Shown here piece by piece: positions 9,277 to 19,060 of a stretch of DNA of 49,009 bases (positions within the stretch are counted from its first letter, which is position 1; the number at the start of each line of letters is the position of its first letter). The translations under genes were made by a program, and so were the position numbers. A model generated the notes under the pieces. It saw nothing but the letters and a program-made list of their open reading frames with translations. It did no database searches and was not told the origin of the DNA. The stretch covers positions 493,997 through 543,005 of the forward strand of contig CM055101.1 of assembly GCA_029204225.1 (NCBI GenBank), written 5' to 3'. Source of the stretch: Diphasiastrum complanatum (lineage: Eukaryota; Streptophyta; Lycopodiopsida; Lycopodiales; Lycopodiaceae).

Positions 9277-10731
9277 CTAAGGTAGTCTATGTGAGGTAGA
9301 CAAAGCACAATACTCACAAACATGCTTGTCATTACTTAAGGAACTTGGAAGACCAATCACAACCTTCTTCCCTGCCATTACCTCCAATGACTTGAAGTTG
9401 AGGTGTCCCATCCTTTTGTGCCAAACCTCTTGAATAGAAATTTGCTCCCTTGCAACACGTCCAACTTGGTTAGCAATAACACAAGCATCAAGTTTGAACA
9501 AATTCCCTTGCCTTTTACCTTTTCCAATCAAGACATCCTTCCTTTTGATCAAACAAGCATCTCCATCAAACTCCACCTTGAGGCCCTTACTTAGCATTTG
9601 ACTCACACTAAGCAAATTCTTGGTAATAGATGAAATAAACAAGACATCCTCCAAATGAACATTCCTATTTGTAGAGAGAGAAATAGGAATTGTGTCAATC
9701 CCTTTGATTGCACACTCACCATCATTGGCCGTGTAGATCACCCTCTTGTCATCTCCATATGCCAACAAAAAAGTGAAGTACTCTTTGTGAAAGGTCATGT
9801 GTGAACTTGCTCCACTATCAATCCACCAAAGATCTAGATCTCCATCATTAGCAAGCATACATGAAGACATCACAAAAGCATCATCATTTGCATCTTGCAC
9901 ATCCAAACCATCTTCATCAAGAGTAAGATTATCTTGCTTGTCTCCTTGATCTCTCTTCTTCTTGTAGCACTCACTTGCAGAGTGTCCTTTGATGCCACAA
10001 TAGAAGCACTTGAGCTTTGATCTATCCTTCTTTTTGCCACTTGAAGAAGCATCCACTTGATCTTGCCCTTTAGACCACTTGCTTTTGGTTTTGCCCTTGA
10101 ATTTGCCCTTTGTGAACATAGCATCCTCTTGAAGTGTCGATGTAGATCCACCTCTTGCTTGAAGCCTATATTCCTCATTGATCAAGATCTCTTGAAGATC
10201 CATCAAACATGGCAAAGTCTTTTGAATAGCAATACTTTGAACAATGTTAGCATGAGCATCCAACAAGCCATTAAGAATCACTTGAATAAGCTCTCCTTCC
10301 TTAATGCTCTCATCAATGGAAGCCAACTCATCATTCGATGCTTTCATTCTCAAGACAAAAGTACTTGGACTTTCTTCATTCTTTTGCAAACAAGAAAAGA
10401 TTTGCCTTCTTAGAGTCAACACTCTAGAAGTAGACTTGGATTCATAAAGCTTCTTCAATGAGTTCCAAGCTTCCAAAGATGATGTGCACTTACCAACTTC
10501 CTTGAGAAGTTCATTGGTAACATTCATCTTTATCATGTGTAGAGCCTTCTTGGCCCTCTTGTCATACCTCAATTGATCTTGTTGTGTTGTTGGTCTCTCC
10601 TCCAAACCTACAACAATATCCAAAACATCATTCATCTCAAGAAGTGACTCCATCCTCACTTTCCATAATGAATAGTTACTTGAGGTAAGCCTATCATTGG
10701 CTTCCAACATGACTCCAATTGAGGGCGCCAT
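9277..10731 (-). CDS. Element A Gag, protease and integrase zinc-binding region
   Basis: A 484-codon open frame from ATG at 10731. Residues about 1-230 are the copia Gag: NYSLWKVRMESLLEM near the start, AWNSLKKLYESKSTSRV, then the UBN2-like helical region. A Lys-rich stretch leads to the CCHC zinc knuckle CFYCGIKGHSASEC (plus-strand 9967-10008), which binds element RNA. The protease follows with WWIDSGASSHMTF, in which DSG is the active site, and NLLSVSQML. The frame ends in the HHCC zinc-binding N-terminus of integrase (VWHKRMGHLNFKSLEV ... CEYC). It is the longest intact frame in the window and ends at a single TAG. The PBS lies about 590 bp upstream. Confidence 0.93.
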   Translation of the reverse strand: MAPSIGVMLEANDRLTSSNYSLWKVRMESLLEMNDVLDIVVGLEERPTTQQDQLRYDKRAKKALHMIKMNVTNELLKEVGKCTSSLEAWNSLKKLYESKSTSRVLTLRRQIFSCLQKNEESPSTFVLRMKASNDELASIDESIKEGELIQVILNGLLDAHANIVQSIAIQKTLPCLMDLQEILINEEYRLQARGGSTSTLQEDAMFTKGKFKGKTKSKWSKGQDQVDASSSGKKKDRSKLKCFYCGIKGHSASECYKKKRDQGDKQDNLTLDEDGLDVQDANDDAFVMSSCMLANDGDLDLWWIDSGASSHMTFHKEYFTFLLAYGDDKRVIYTANDGECAIKGIDTIPISLSTNRNVHLEDVLFISSITKNLLSVSQMLSKGLKVEFDGDACLIKRKDVLIGKGKRQGNLFKLDACVIANQVGRVAREQISIQEVWHKRMGHLNFKSLEVMAGKKVVIGLPSSLSNDKHVCEYCALSTSHRLP

Positions 10732-11319
10732 GTAGCAATGACCTGATCTTCTCTTTCAACTTGTTTCAATGCACAAAGTAGTCCTTTGAACAACAACAAA
10801 TTCTTTCAAAAGAAATCACCAAGATTTGAAACTATCTCACAAATTCTCTTCTAGCACTTATCCAAGCAAATCAACACATAGAATCATGGAATCTTGATCA
10901 ACCTATGATCTATCCTCAATCTAATGACTTTTGCCACTTCCTAAGATTGAAACACACTCAGATGAAGTCCAACAACCTCACTATCTAGAGATCCAATCAA
11001 AATTAGGGTTTTGACAAAATCACAAAAAATGGACTAATCCAAATCTACATGCAAATGCTGAAAATTTGATATGCAATCTATAAGCCACCACTTAGGCTGA
11101 ACTAATGATCCAAAAATCGGCCAAATCCAGCATGTGAACTCAAAAAACGGAATTGAACAAGTATATTGACCTATTTAGTGTTTTGATCTACAAAAGATCC
11201 AATCTACAAAAGCAAAAAATCCGATTTTGGTGTAGAATCCTCTCTAGCATACTCTAGACTTGATATCTTCACCAAATCATTGATAGATCTGATTTCCTCC
11301 TTCATAACCTGAAACACAA
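10732..11319 (-). other. Element A untranslated leader
   Basis: 588 bp between PBS and gag ATG, without a long open frame. A leader of this size is normal for copia and would hold dimerisation and packaging signals, none of which I can identify by eye. The family-E leader is of similar length. Confidence 0.75.
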
Positions 11320-11331
11320 GCTCTGATACCA
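11320..11331 (-). other. Primer-binding site of element A
   Basis: The minus strand reads TGGTATCAGAGC directly after the 5' LTR, complementary to the 3' end of initiator tRNA-Met. Confidence 0.95.
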
Positions 11332-11981
11332 TGTGAAAGATTTCAGATCCTTAAGATCCAATCTACTTGAATGATCTTTGGTTAGAAAGAGAAATACACT
11401 ACCAATTTCACCAATGTAGAAAAATCAGCATCTACACACAATTTGAGATGCATACACTAATAGATCTTGATCAAACTTGAATGAAATGATTATGTACTAT
11501 TGTTGTCCGTAAAAAACCAGCAAGCTACTGTATTTCACACGTGTGGATTCAAAAATAGCAAATATAGATCATTCTACACATAGAATTGCAAGCAATCACC
11601 AAGATAGTGCACCAATGGATAGTAGAACCCAAGAGAACCATGTATAAGCATGAAATGAGATAGAGAAGAGAGAAGATGACTCTCTCCACGAGTTACATCC
11701 TTTTATAACAGGTCCAAACCCTATTTGGCCACTTGGCTTTCCCACCAAAATGCTAACCCTACCAATTTTGGGTCTAGATTCAATGTACCCAACTTATTCA
11801 AATTGAATCTACTCAAACTCGCATTCTATCTTTCCCACACTTTCAAAAAGTGTTTATTCAAATGAAATTTAGACTAATGAACTTTGAAAAGTCAACCTCT
11901 AAGTCTAAAACAAGTTTTGGCCTCAATATGACAAATATGAAAATATTGCAAAATGTGATGAAACTAGTTGAATCTTTCACA
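11332..11981 (-). repeat. Element A 5' LTR and promoter
   Basis: 650 bp with the same termini as the 3' LTR. The TATA box lies on the minus strand at 11707-11701 within TGTTATAAAAGGATG. This LTR would drive transcription of element A toward lower coordinates. One difference from the 3' LTR is a 4-bp insertion near 11938-11944. Confidence 0.95.
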
Positions 11982-11986
11982 ACAAA
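11982..11986. repeat. Target-site duplication of element A, right copy
   Basis: ACAAA, identical to 6380-6384. Confidence 0.93.
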
Positions 11987-12404
11987 CCTCTCTCTAAATT
12001 TTGGACACACTATTGGTGATATAAAATGCAATTGAAATACCGTATGATGCCTTTGACTGCAAAAATTGCAGCATCTTCTAATAAATCCGATCAGTAACGC
12101 ACTTGCCTTTGAAATGGCCGTGGTACCATCTGATTCTCTTGTTAATATGGTGCTGGGTATTGCTGCATATGTGGTGGCATCTGCTAAGGTTGTTGATACT
12201 GCCCCTTGTGGATGTTACAATTGAGGTTGTGGTTGCTGCTGCTGTTGTGTTTGCACTAAAAGGCCACTTCGGTTCTTACGACCTACAATCTCTGAAATTC
12301 ATTCATTGAATGACCATACATATTATAGATTATACAATATCGTGATCCACTGGGACATTCATTGATGTAATGCTCTTTCTGATTGCAATTTCTATAGAAT
12401 TTAA
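11987..12404 (-). pseudogene. Ty3-type gag relic with two degenerate zinc knuckles
   Basis: On the minus strand, starting at about 12400, the sequence reads YRNCNQKEHYINEC, a CCHC knuckle with the first cysteine changed to tyrosine. It is followed by CIIYNMYGHSMNEF, a second knuckle with two of three cysteines changed. A CAG/CAA-rich glutamine stretch and non-coding-like sequence continue to the element-A insertion. The protease motif VNIISEDTYKRL resumes beyond element A at 6384. Gag knuckles followed by protease in this order fit one Ty3-type element split by element A. Three of the expected metal ligands are lost, and stops are frequent. Confidence 0.6.
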
Positions 12405-13098
12405 TGTAAAGCATTTCAGATCATAAAAATCCAAAATGTGTCCTTTGATCTTTGGTTAGATAGTCAACACAACAGACAACATTGCCAATGTAGAAAAATC
12501 AGCATCTACTCAATGAAAGAGATGCAAACTCAATTAGAACTTGATCAACCATCAAATGATAAAATGAAGTTGTTGTCCGTACAATAACGATACCCTATCG
12601 TACTTCCCACGTGTGGACCCAGAAATAGCAAAATATGAGCATTCTACACACAAGATTGCAAGATATCACCAAGATAGTGCACCAATGGATATATGAATCC
12701 AAGAGAACTCATGTATAAGCATGAAATGAGAGAGAGAGACTGAGAGAGACTGAGAGAGAGCGAGAGAGTGAGAGAGAGATAGAAAGAGAAATCTGTTCTC
12801 CCACGAATTCACACTATATATAACAGATCTATGCCTCATTAATGAGTTTGGTTTCCCTCCAAAACTCCTCTAGTTCAAAAACCCTATCATCAATGTGACT
12901 AGATTCAATGCATCTAACATTCAAATTTGAATGTGTCCAAATTCGACCTAATAACTTTCCCACACTTTCCAAAAGTGTTTATTCAAATGAACTTTGACTA
13001 AAATAACTATAGAAAGTTTATCTCTAAGTCTAAAAATGCATATTGGCCTAATATTGACAATTACCAAACTATGACTAAACTAGTTGAAATCTCTCACA
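12405..13098 (-). repeat. Family-B copia LTR (3' LTR)
   Basis: 694 bp from TGTAAAGCATTT to CTCTCACA. It resembles family A in layout and in parts of its sequence (TCAAAAGTGTTTATTCAAATGAA-like block, CACCAAGATAGTGCACCAATGG), so A and B are related subfamilies. On the minus strand a TATATATA box lies near 12822. A GAGA-rich tract at 12729-12790 corresponds to the pure (TC)n of the copy at 34533. A PPT follows at 13099, which makes it the 3' LTR of a minus-strand element; no upstream LTR of that element remains. Confidence 0.88.
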
Positions 13099-13110
13099 CT
13101 CCCTCTTCAA
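13099..13110 (-). other. Polypurine tract of family-B element
   Basis: TTGAAGAGGGAG on the minus strand directly before the LTR, the same tract as in family A. The frame through it still reads KLVEEGV followed by a stop, as at the pol end of element A. Confidence 0.85.
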
Positions 13111-13622
13111 CTAGTTTTGGCATAGTTTTAACCATACTACTTTGATCCAATTTTAGAATGATCTCCATTCTAAGTATTGACCTCCTTTTTTAGTGTTCTA
13201 AATTAGTTTCCATAATTGATAGAAAGAATAGTATCCAAATTGGATGCTTCACTATTTCTTTCATCAATTTTACATGCCAAGATGTAACAAAAACATGAAG
13301 AACCAAATAGAATGTAAATGACATGATTCCTCCATTTTCCAAACTTTGAACTCTTTGGAAAATTATAGCAACCAAATGTGAGTAATGACCATTTTCTTGC
13401 TTGTCTCATCCAACTTTGTCCTTTCTTGATATGTATCCACCATAAAACAAATGAGCCTCTACTTCCATCTTGCCACAATATATTAGAAACACTTGATGAA
13501 TTGGCCATGAATGAGTGACATAAGGAGCTTCCAGTAGCTTCATTTCCATCAACAAAACTAGCCAAGAATGCTAGTACAACTCCAACATCAAAATGATGCA
13601 AACCAATGTAGCTAGTTTTACC
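13111..13622 (-). mobile_element. Family-B internal 3' segment with conserved open frame
   Basis: About 510 bp nearly identical to plus-strand 34010-34520. It contains an open frame (13601-13203) starting LHHFDVGVVLAFLASF and ending DTILSINYGN, with no ATG at its start and no family that I recognise. I count about 10 substitutions between the two copies in this frame, 8 or 9 of them amino-acid changing, so there is no sign of protein-level selection. It more likely is non-coding spacer between lost pol and the PPT. The right edge at 13622 is an abrupt junction with family-C gag sequence of opposite orientation. Confidence 0.7.
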
Positions 13623-14455
13623 TCAAACCTCCAAGGAAGTATGGGACATCTTGAGCACTCTGTATGATGTGTGCGACATAGCTTCCAAGCTACATCTCAG
13701 GAAGAAGATTTTATCGCTCAAGATGACCAACAGAGATCAACCAGTTCAAGAACCTACTGAAGCAAATGGGCACTGTCGGATATGTCATAGATGATCAAAA
13801 TGGAGTAGTGACACTACTTTCAGGCTTGCCAAGCCCATGCGACAGCTGGGTGATGATCATCACGACACACGCTAAATTGACTCTTTCAAGAGTCATGACA
13901 ATGTTGTTGCAGGAGCAGTTATCTGATATGGAGGTTCAGCTCCATGATAGAGATGATAAATGTCACAAACATCAAGAGGAAGCCGAAATGCTAGTAGTGA
14001 GCTGCTCGAAGGAAGGAACACACCACCATCAGGGGGACTACGCCAACGGCTGATAGAACTACACAACCACAACAACAAGCTAGAGGATTTTGAAAAGGAG
14101 ATCAAACTTGGATTTCCATGCGACAACTGGGTGATGATAATCACGACACACCCTAAACTGACTCTTTCAACAGTCATGACAATGTTGTTGCAGGAAGAGA
14201 CTGCGACACTCCATGGTAGATTTGAAACGACAGTAGTAGCAGTTATCTGATATGGAGGTTCAGCTCCATGATAGAGATGCTAATTGTAACAAACTTCAGG
14301 AGGAAGCTACTCGAAGGAAGGAACACACCACCATCAGGGGGACTACGCCAACGGCTGATAGAACTACACAACCACAACAACAAACTGGGGGAATTTTAAA
14401 AGGAGATCAAACTTGGGTTCTCATAACGCGACAACCAAATTAAGCGGACAAGAAC
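13623..14455 (+). pseudogene. Family-C copia gag fragment with tandem duplication
   Basis: Matches the gag middle region at 21370-21930. It starts at CCTCCAAGGAAGTATGGGACA and includes the UBN2-like stretch (VTLLSGLPSPCDSWVMIITT, LTLSRVMTML). A unit of about 300 bp is present twice: roughly 13823-14110 and 14117-14440, the first lacking a 45-50-bp piece around GCGACACTCCATGG. Each unit runs from the DSWVMII motif through CATGATAGAGATG to a glutamine-rich CCACAACAACAA. Frames are broken by the duplication. No start codon or zinc knuckle is present. The segment lies between a family-B internal end and a Ty3 integrase scrap. Confidence 0.75.
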
Positions 14456-14479
14456 TGTTGGATTTCTATCCTCTCCATC

Positions 14480-14790
14480 CCTATTCAGTAAGCTGTTCTA
14501 AATTGACATGGGACACAAGAATACCAGCGGTTCTTTCAATATATCAAAATACAAGAATATAACAACCAAGAAAACACCCTTATCTTTAGTATATGGGATG
14601 TATCTCATCTTGCCTATTCAATTTGATGTGCCCATGTATCGAATTCAGGAATTCAAAGGAGACTTCTCCAATAAGGTAATAAATGAAAGACTTCACATGA
14701 TATCGCTATAGAATATTTGAGACAAAAGGATCTGGCCTTTGAAAATAATTGCAGCCAAACCTTCAAAACAGATCATTACTTAAGGTTTAT
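14480..14790 (+). pseudogene. Ty3-type integrase C-terminal fragment
   Basis: The frame at 14508-14711 reads KTPLSLVYGMYLILPIQF followed by VPMYRIQEFKG, the conserved segment after the integrase core in plant Ty3 elements (usually TPF-LVYG-xAVLPIE). A frameshift near 14700 moves the continuation (YLRQKDLAFENN) to another frame. The catalytic core is not present. A second fragment of the same domain is at about 47620-47690. Confidence 0.65.
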
Positions 14791-15511
14791 TGTAACATCC
14801 AATGATAAGATGTTGAATGTCCAAAAAAACTCATAGAAACGTTGAATAGAGCTGCTAGTTGATTTTTATTATCCATTACTATGCATGATATACATAAAAT
14901 GGAAAGATAAATATAATGATTACTTTGAAGGTATGAAAGAATATATTTGTAGTCGTGAGAATCATTTGACACATACGATTTGGATCGCTTATAAAAGAGA
15001 TGATTTGGTTAAATTTATAGCCAAAACCTTATATAATCTGCAGTTGTTATATGGAAGACTCGAGTACTGGTCACTTACGAAAAAGATGTACCCTCTTTAC
15101 ATATGCTCAAGAAGAAAAGTTCTGCTGCATGAAGTGATTCTTCTGATGCAATTCATGTTATAACTTTGTTCACATAGAAACTGAAGCAGCTGGGACATCG
15201 ACAAGCCAATATGTACCCCAAAAAAACAATTGATGATTGATGCAACAATGGAGACTGGTCATTTTTTTTTCAACATCGAGTGCGAATTTTTGTATCAATT
15301 ACAACAACGATATTGTATCCATTTGCGCAGTCCCAAATTTTCATATTCCAACTTTTATAGATTTTTGGAAGGTGCACATTACAACAATTCATTTACATTT
15401 GGAGGACCTGCTCAATCTGAGGATGAGGACATGTGATAACACGACATGATCTACTTGCCTCTTATTTCGATCTACATAATGCAAAATAATTATTTTTTAT
15501 GATAGTTTGTT
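14791..15511. other. Unassigned stretch downstream of Ty3 scrap
   Basis: AT-rich sequence with three short plus-strand frames (14885-15163, 15230-15436, 15237-15449), two of which overlap in different frames. I recognise no domain. It may be the decayed 3' part of the Ty3 element or unrelated filler. It ends at the LTR-like start TGTTGTTT at 15512. Confidence 0.35.
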
Positions 15512-15870
15512 TGTTGTTTAGAAAAGAATGAGCTTAGAATAGATTAAGTGTATTTTGATACCAGGTCGAAGATCAAATCGATCCATGGTCTCGCATATTT
15601 CTTTGAAATGGAATGAAGTGAAGTTAGTGAGTTAGTCTATTTTCATTCTCAAGTCACTGATAGTTATTACTATAGCTTAGACTAATATCCACCTGGATTT
15701 CCAAGGGAAAGCCAGTCCAATCATGGACAAGCTTGATGGAGCCAATTACCATCCGTAGAAATTATAGATGAGAACTGTGCTAATGGCTAAGGAATTGTAT
15801 AATGTTGTTATAGGTGCAGAGGTAAGAAACGAAGCTGATGATGTTGCAATCTCTCGATGGAAGCTGAAGG
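15512..15870 (+). repeat. Family-C LTR-like leader and gag start, truncated copy
   Basis: Homologous to 20813-21280. Compared with that copy it lacks about 115 bp containing the TATA box. The gag start codon is CTG (15693-15695) instead of ATG, and a TAG replaces a tyrosine-region codon soon after. It still reads GKASPIMDK.DGANYH and YNVVIGAEV. It stops at 15870, where the family-D LTR sequence begins, consistent with family D having inserted into this gag or recombined with it. Confidence 0.75.
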
Positions 15871-16058
15871 TCCTTTGAGTTAAAATTAAAGTAAAATCAA
15901 CCTGGGTCATGCATGGGTTGCCTGAGTGAACAACTATATGTATAGTGTAATTTCATTTTGAGAAATACAATTGCTATGTGAGCTTGCTATGGAGAGTGTG
16001 TTTTGTCTGTGTTACTGTGTAGCATGATCTCTGTTCCTGTGCAAAGCAAATTCTAAGT
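15871..16058 (+). repeat. Family-D 5' LTR (short or truncated)
   Basis: About 180 bp before the PBS. A TG start can be placed at 15876 (TGAGTTAAAATTAAAG), and the end near TTCTAAG at 16057. There is no second copy in the window to confirm either end, because the element's 3' part is lost. The length is short but not impossible for copia; alternatively only the R-U5 part remains. Confidence 0.6.
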
Positions 16059-16070
16059 TGGTATCAGAGT
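16059..16070 (+). other. Primer-binding site of family-D element
   Basis: TGGTATCAGAGT, eleven bases of the initiator tRNA-Met PBS with the last one changed. It defines the plus-strand direction. Confidence 0.9.
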
Positions 16071-17304
16071 CGTACAACATCGTCGTTGAAGAGAGCTTCG
16101 AGAGAACTGTCTTCTGAGAGTTCGGGGTTTACGGCGGGTTGAAGACGGAAAGAGAAGCACTGGTGCATGGTTTCTAGTTTATAGAGGCTTGCTAAGCTCA
16201 GCAGAGGGACTATTAGCCTGTGCATAGCATCAAACAGGGATAAATTTGGTGAAAAATTGACAATTTTGAAGCCGGATGAAAATTGAAACGGGGTTTGGGG
16301 TTACGATTTTTATACATAAGTGGTGATTTCTTCGCTGATTGTGCACCATTTTGGATGCCGTAAGGACAGGAAGAAAGCTAATCACATTGTCAACCAGCCA
16401 TGGAGAGATTCTGAGGTTTATGTCAGATATTTGTCTCCAGACAATTAACTTAGCAGATTTGCGGTAAAAGGTGAAAAAAAAGCCACTTTGTCAAGTTGAG
16501 CTAAAATCACCGTTTCTCCACAAAATTTTTTGAGTGAACACTCTACAGACTTGGAATCAGTAGGGAGACCCTACTCGAGGCCTCAGATCATGCTCAAATC
16601 GATCCACATGCGAGTTAGATCAAACAAAAATGAGTGTGGGGAGACGCGGCCACAGACAGGGCGAGAGCATAGCGTTTCGAAGTGGATAGTGTCTACAAGA
16701 CTCTCCATTGGTGCACAGAAGTGCTCAGATCCGTTGGATAGAGGAGTTACAAGATCGACGCTCATATTGTGCTACCCAGAAGGGATATCCACAGTTGGAT
16801 CAGATTCAACCATTGAATGGAGTCTGAAGGGTTGTTGAAGAAGGCCCTGAAGAAGTGAAGTGCATTTTCGCCTTCAACTTCATTAAAAAATTTTATACTG
16901 AAATTGGAACTGGGTCCCTTCACAAGTGAAGAGTGAAGTTTCTTCAAGGTGAAGAAACAGTTCAAAAACTAGAAAAGTCCCTTTTTTTGGGTCCTTTGCC
17001 CGTTTTGACCCAAATGAAAGGCTATAACTTCCAAACAAAGGGCACCCGGACTGTACCTGCAAGTACGGTACAGCAAAACAGAGTGATTGCAACAGAGAAA
17101 GTGTTCGGAATACGCCAGAAGTGATTTCACCATTCCACTGGGCACGTTGTTGGGAGTTGAAGACTGAGTGCATTTCGGAAGGCAACGCCAATTTGGCTTT
17201 CAAATTGGTGGAAAAGCGGCGAGTGGCCTGGTAAGGGAAAAAGTGCAGGTCATTATTTTCAACTTTTGACATCACTGTTGGCCTCGGCATACTGTTTTTA
17301 GCCT
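16071..17304 (+). other. Family-D leader
   Basis: 1.23 kb between PBS and gag ATG, long for copia. No substantial plausible gene is seen; the open frames at 16530-16838 and 16933-17124 have no recognisable domain. The sequence is richer in CpG than most retroelement DNA in this window (for example near 16080-16160 and 16640-16680), suggesting younger age or different methylation history. Confidence 0.6.
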
Positions 17305-18155
17305 ATGGCAGAAGTTTCAAGCAGTTTTGCGATGGCAAACATGGGAGAGTCCATTTTGTGTGAAAGTAGCAAATTGGACGGGATTTCTAACTATGCAGTG
17401 TGGAAACTCGAAATGAAAAACATGCTAATGGAGAAAGACGTGTGGGAAGTCATCACAGATGATGAGAGAAGGCCACCAAATGAAGCAGATATCAAAGTGT
17501 TCGACAAAAAGATGAGGAAAGCTTTGACCTTCATTAACTTGTCAGTGAAGGATCACATCATTACCCACATTTGTGATGCTGTGACACCCAGACAGGCATG
17601 GGATGTGCTAAAGGAGCAGTTTGAGACATCAAATCCATCAAGAATCATGTTTCTGAAGTCAAAGTTGAATAGTGCCCACATGGAGCAAGGAGAGCACATT
17701 CAGACGTACATGACCAGAATCAAGACAATGAGAGATGAACTGCATTCTATTGGTGGGCGCATACGTGATGTGGAGTTGGTGCACAATGCATTGTGCGGCA
17801 TTGCAGAACCCTATCAGATGTTTGTGAGCGGAATAGCATCAAGAGAAAGATTGTCAACCTTTGACGAGCTCACAAAAATCTTGATGCAGGAAGAGCAATG
17901 ACGAGAAATGGTGAAAGCTAGACGTCAAAATACTGACAATCAGGCACTTGCGACACGCCAAAAACAGGGCAAGGGCAAGGGCAAGAAGAAGTCTAAGCAG
18001 CAATTTGCCAAGTCTCAAGAGGACGAGGGATCTTCCAGTAAAACTAAGAAGAAAGGCAAGTGCTTCCATTGTGGTAAAAAAGGCCATTGGAAGAGTGAAT
18101 GTCGCAAATTCCTGGCGGAACAAGTCAAGGGTAAACCAAAACAAGTAGGTCATTA
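17305..18155 (+). pseudogene. Family-D copia Gag
   Basis: The frame from ATG 17305 encodes a copia Gag of about 280 residues, interrupted by TGA at 17899-17901. It shows LDGISNYAVWKLEMKNML, then PRQAWDVLKEQFETSN and LKSKLNSAHMEQGE, which form the UBN2-like domain. RMFVS-like and ELTKILMQEEQ segments follow up to the stop. Beyond it are a Lys-rich tract and an intact CCHC zinc knuckle, CFHCGKKGHWKSEC (18061-18102). The frame closes at a TAG formed by the left edge of the MITE at 18154-18156, so the insertion severs gag from protease. Confidence 0.9.
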
Positions 18156-18512
18156 GAGGAGTTTTGAGTTCCAAAAAGACCCTTTAAAAATTCGTGCAAG
18201 ATGCTTTTTTTATTATTAAAATATTATAACACTAATACTTTTGACTTGCCATATCTTTTGAATCGTAGCTCATGTAACATATTATTGGAAAGTCCTTGTT
18301 GAGCACTTTCTAATTCACCAAACTTTGCTAAATTCGGACTTACCACTAACAAGTTATGCCATTTTTAGTATGGAATCAAAATGTGGACTCAAAAAGTTAC
18401 GTTACGTAGATTTCAAATTTGAGTGTTTTGATTGGTCCATGTGTAAGAAAAATTTGAGAAAAAATATAAAAAGAATCTTTACAAAGGGTCTTTTTGGGAT
18501 TTAGAACTTCTC
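18156..18512. mobile_element. 357-bp MITE with terminal inverted repeats and TA duplication
   Basis: The left end GAGGAGTTTTGAG..CC and the inverted right end GAGAAGTTCTAAA..CC both continue into CCAAAAAGACCCTTT, giving imperfect terminal inverted repeats of nearly 40 bp. TA flanks both sides (18154-18155 and 18513-18514). The interior is AT-rich and non-coding. TA target duplication and small size fit a Stowaway/Tc1-mariner-type MITE. It interrupts the family-D copia between gag zinc knuckle and protease, where uninterrupted copia elements have continuous coding sequence. It has no transposase and would depend on one supplied elsewhere. Confidence 0.85.
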
Positions 18513-18514
18513 TA

Positions 18515-19060
18515 ATGAACCTTGTCGATGAGGGTGAGATTGAAGACTTAAGCATCTTCATATTTGCATTGTCATCTAATCAAGATGATGAAGCATGGTA
18601 TATTGACTTGGGCGCCACAAGACACATGACGGGTAACAAGAATTGGTTCAGTAGTTTGAAGGTGTTGGATAATGGAACATCTGTTTCACAAGCAAATGGT
18701 GAGGTGTGCACCGTTTCAATCCAACTACCTGATGGCAAAAGCAGGATGATCAGGGAGGTACTTTACGTACCAGGTTTGAAGAAAAATCTACTTTCTGTTG
18801 GAGTCATTACTCATCAAAAGTTGAAAGTAGAATTCGCCCATGATCATTGCTTTGTGAAGGATGTGAACCAAAAGTTCAAAGTTATTGCGGATGGAGTAAG
18901 GGAGCCCAATACAAAATTGTACACATTGAATGCTACAATTAAGGGACAACATGGACTTGTATCGTCCATTCCATCGCAAACTGAGTTGTGGCATAAGAGG
19001 CTTGGTCACTTGAACTTGGGAAGCCTCAGTTTGATGAGAAAATTGGAGATGGTAACATGA
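18515..19060 (+). pseudogene. Family-D protease and integrase zinc-binding region
   Basis: The reading resumes right of the MITE at MNLVDEGEIEDL. The protease has AWYIDLGATRHMTG, where the usual active-site DSG is DLG, so it would be inactive. VLYVPGLKKNLLSVG follows. The integrase N-terminal zinc region is LWHKRLGHLNLGSL. The frame ends at TGA 19058-19060, after which the CxxC half of the zinc site is not in frame. The frame is one base off relative to gag after removing the MITE, so a second lesion exists near the insertion. Confidence 0.88.

Larger units (their letters stand above)
6385..11981 (-). mobile_element. Family-A Ty1/copia retrotransposon with complete ends
   Basis: A 5,597-bp element on the minus strand with two LTRs of 646 and 650 bp, LTR termini TGTGAAAGAT/ATCTTTCACA, a PBS, a PPT and a 5-bp TSD. 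The domain order along the minus strand is Gag, protease, integrase, reverse transcriptase, RNase H, which is diagnostic of Ty1/copia. By visual comparison the LTRs differ at about 16 positions plus a 4-bp indel, so the insertion is moderately young. Coding is broken by two stops, two frameshifts and an internal RNase H deletion, so it is not autonomous as read. It sits inside a Ty3 relic. Confidence 0.95.

Noticed and set aside
10057-10413. 118-codon plus-strand frame
   Set aside because: Antisense to the element A Gag; no domain of its own.
12103-12309. Hydrophobic plus-strand ORF (MPLKWPWYHLILLLIWCW)
   Set aside because: Antisense to the Ty3 gag relic; its Leu/Val pattern reflects CAG/CAA repeats on the other strand.
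13893-14250. Overlapping frames on both strands around the family-C gag duplication
   Set aside because: They follow from the tandem duplication; only the frame with DSWVMII and LTLSRVMTML matches Gag.
17854-18174. 106-codon minus-strand frame with hydrophobic look
   Set aside because: Antisense to the Lys-rich/zinc-knuckle end of family-D Gag; AAG-rich sense codons give Leu/Phe-rich antisense.
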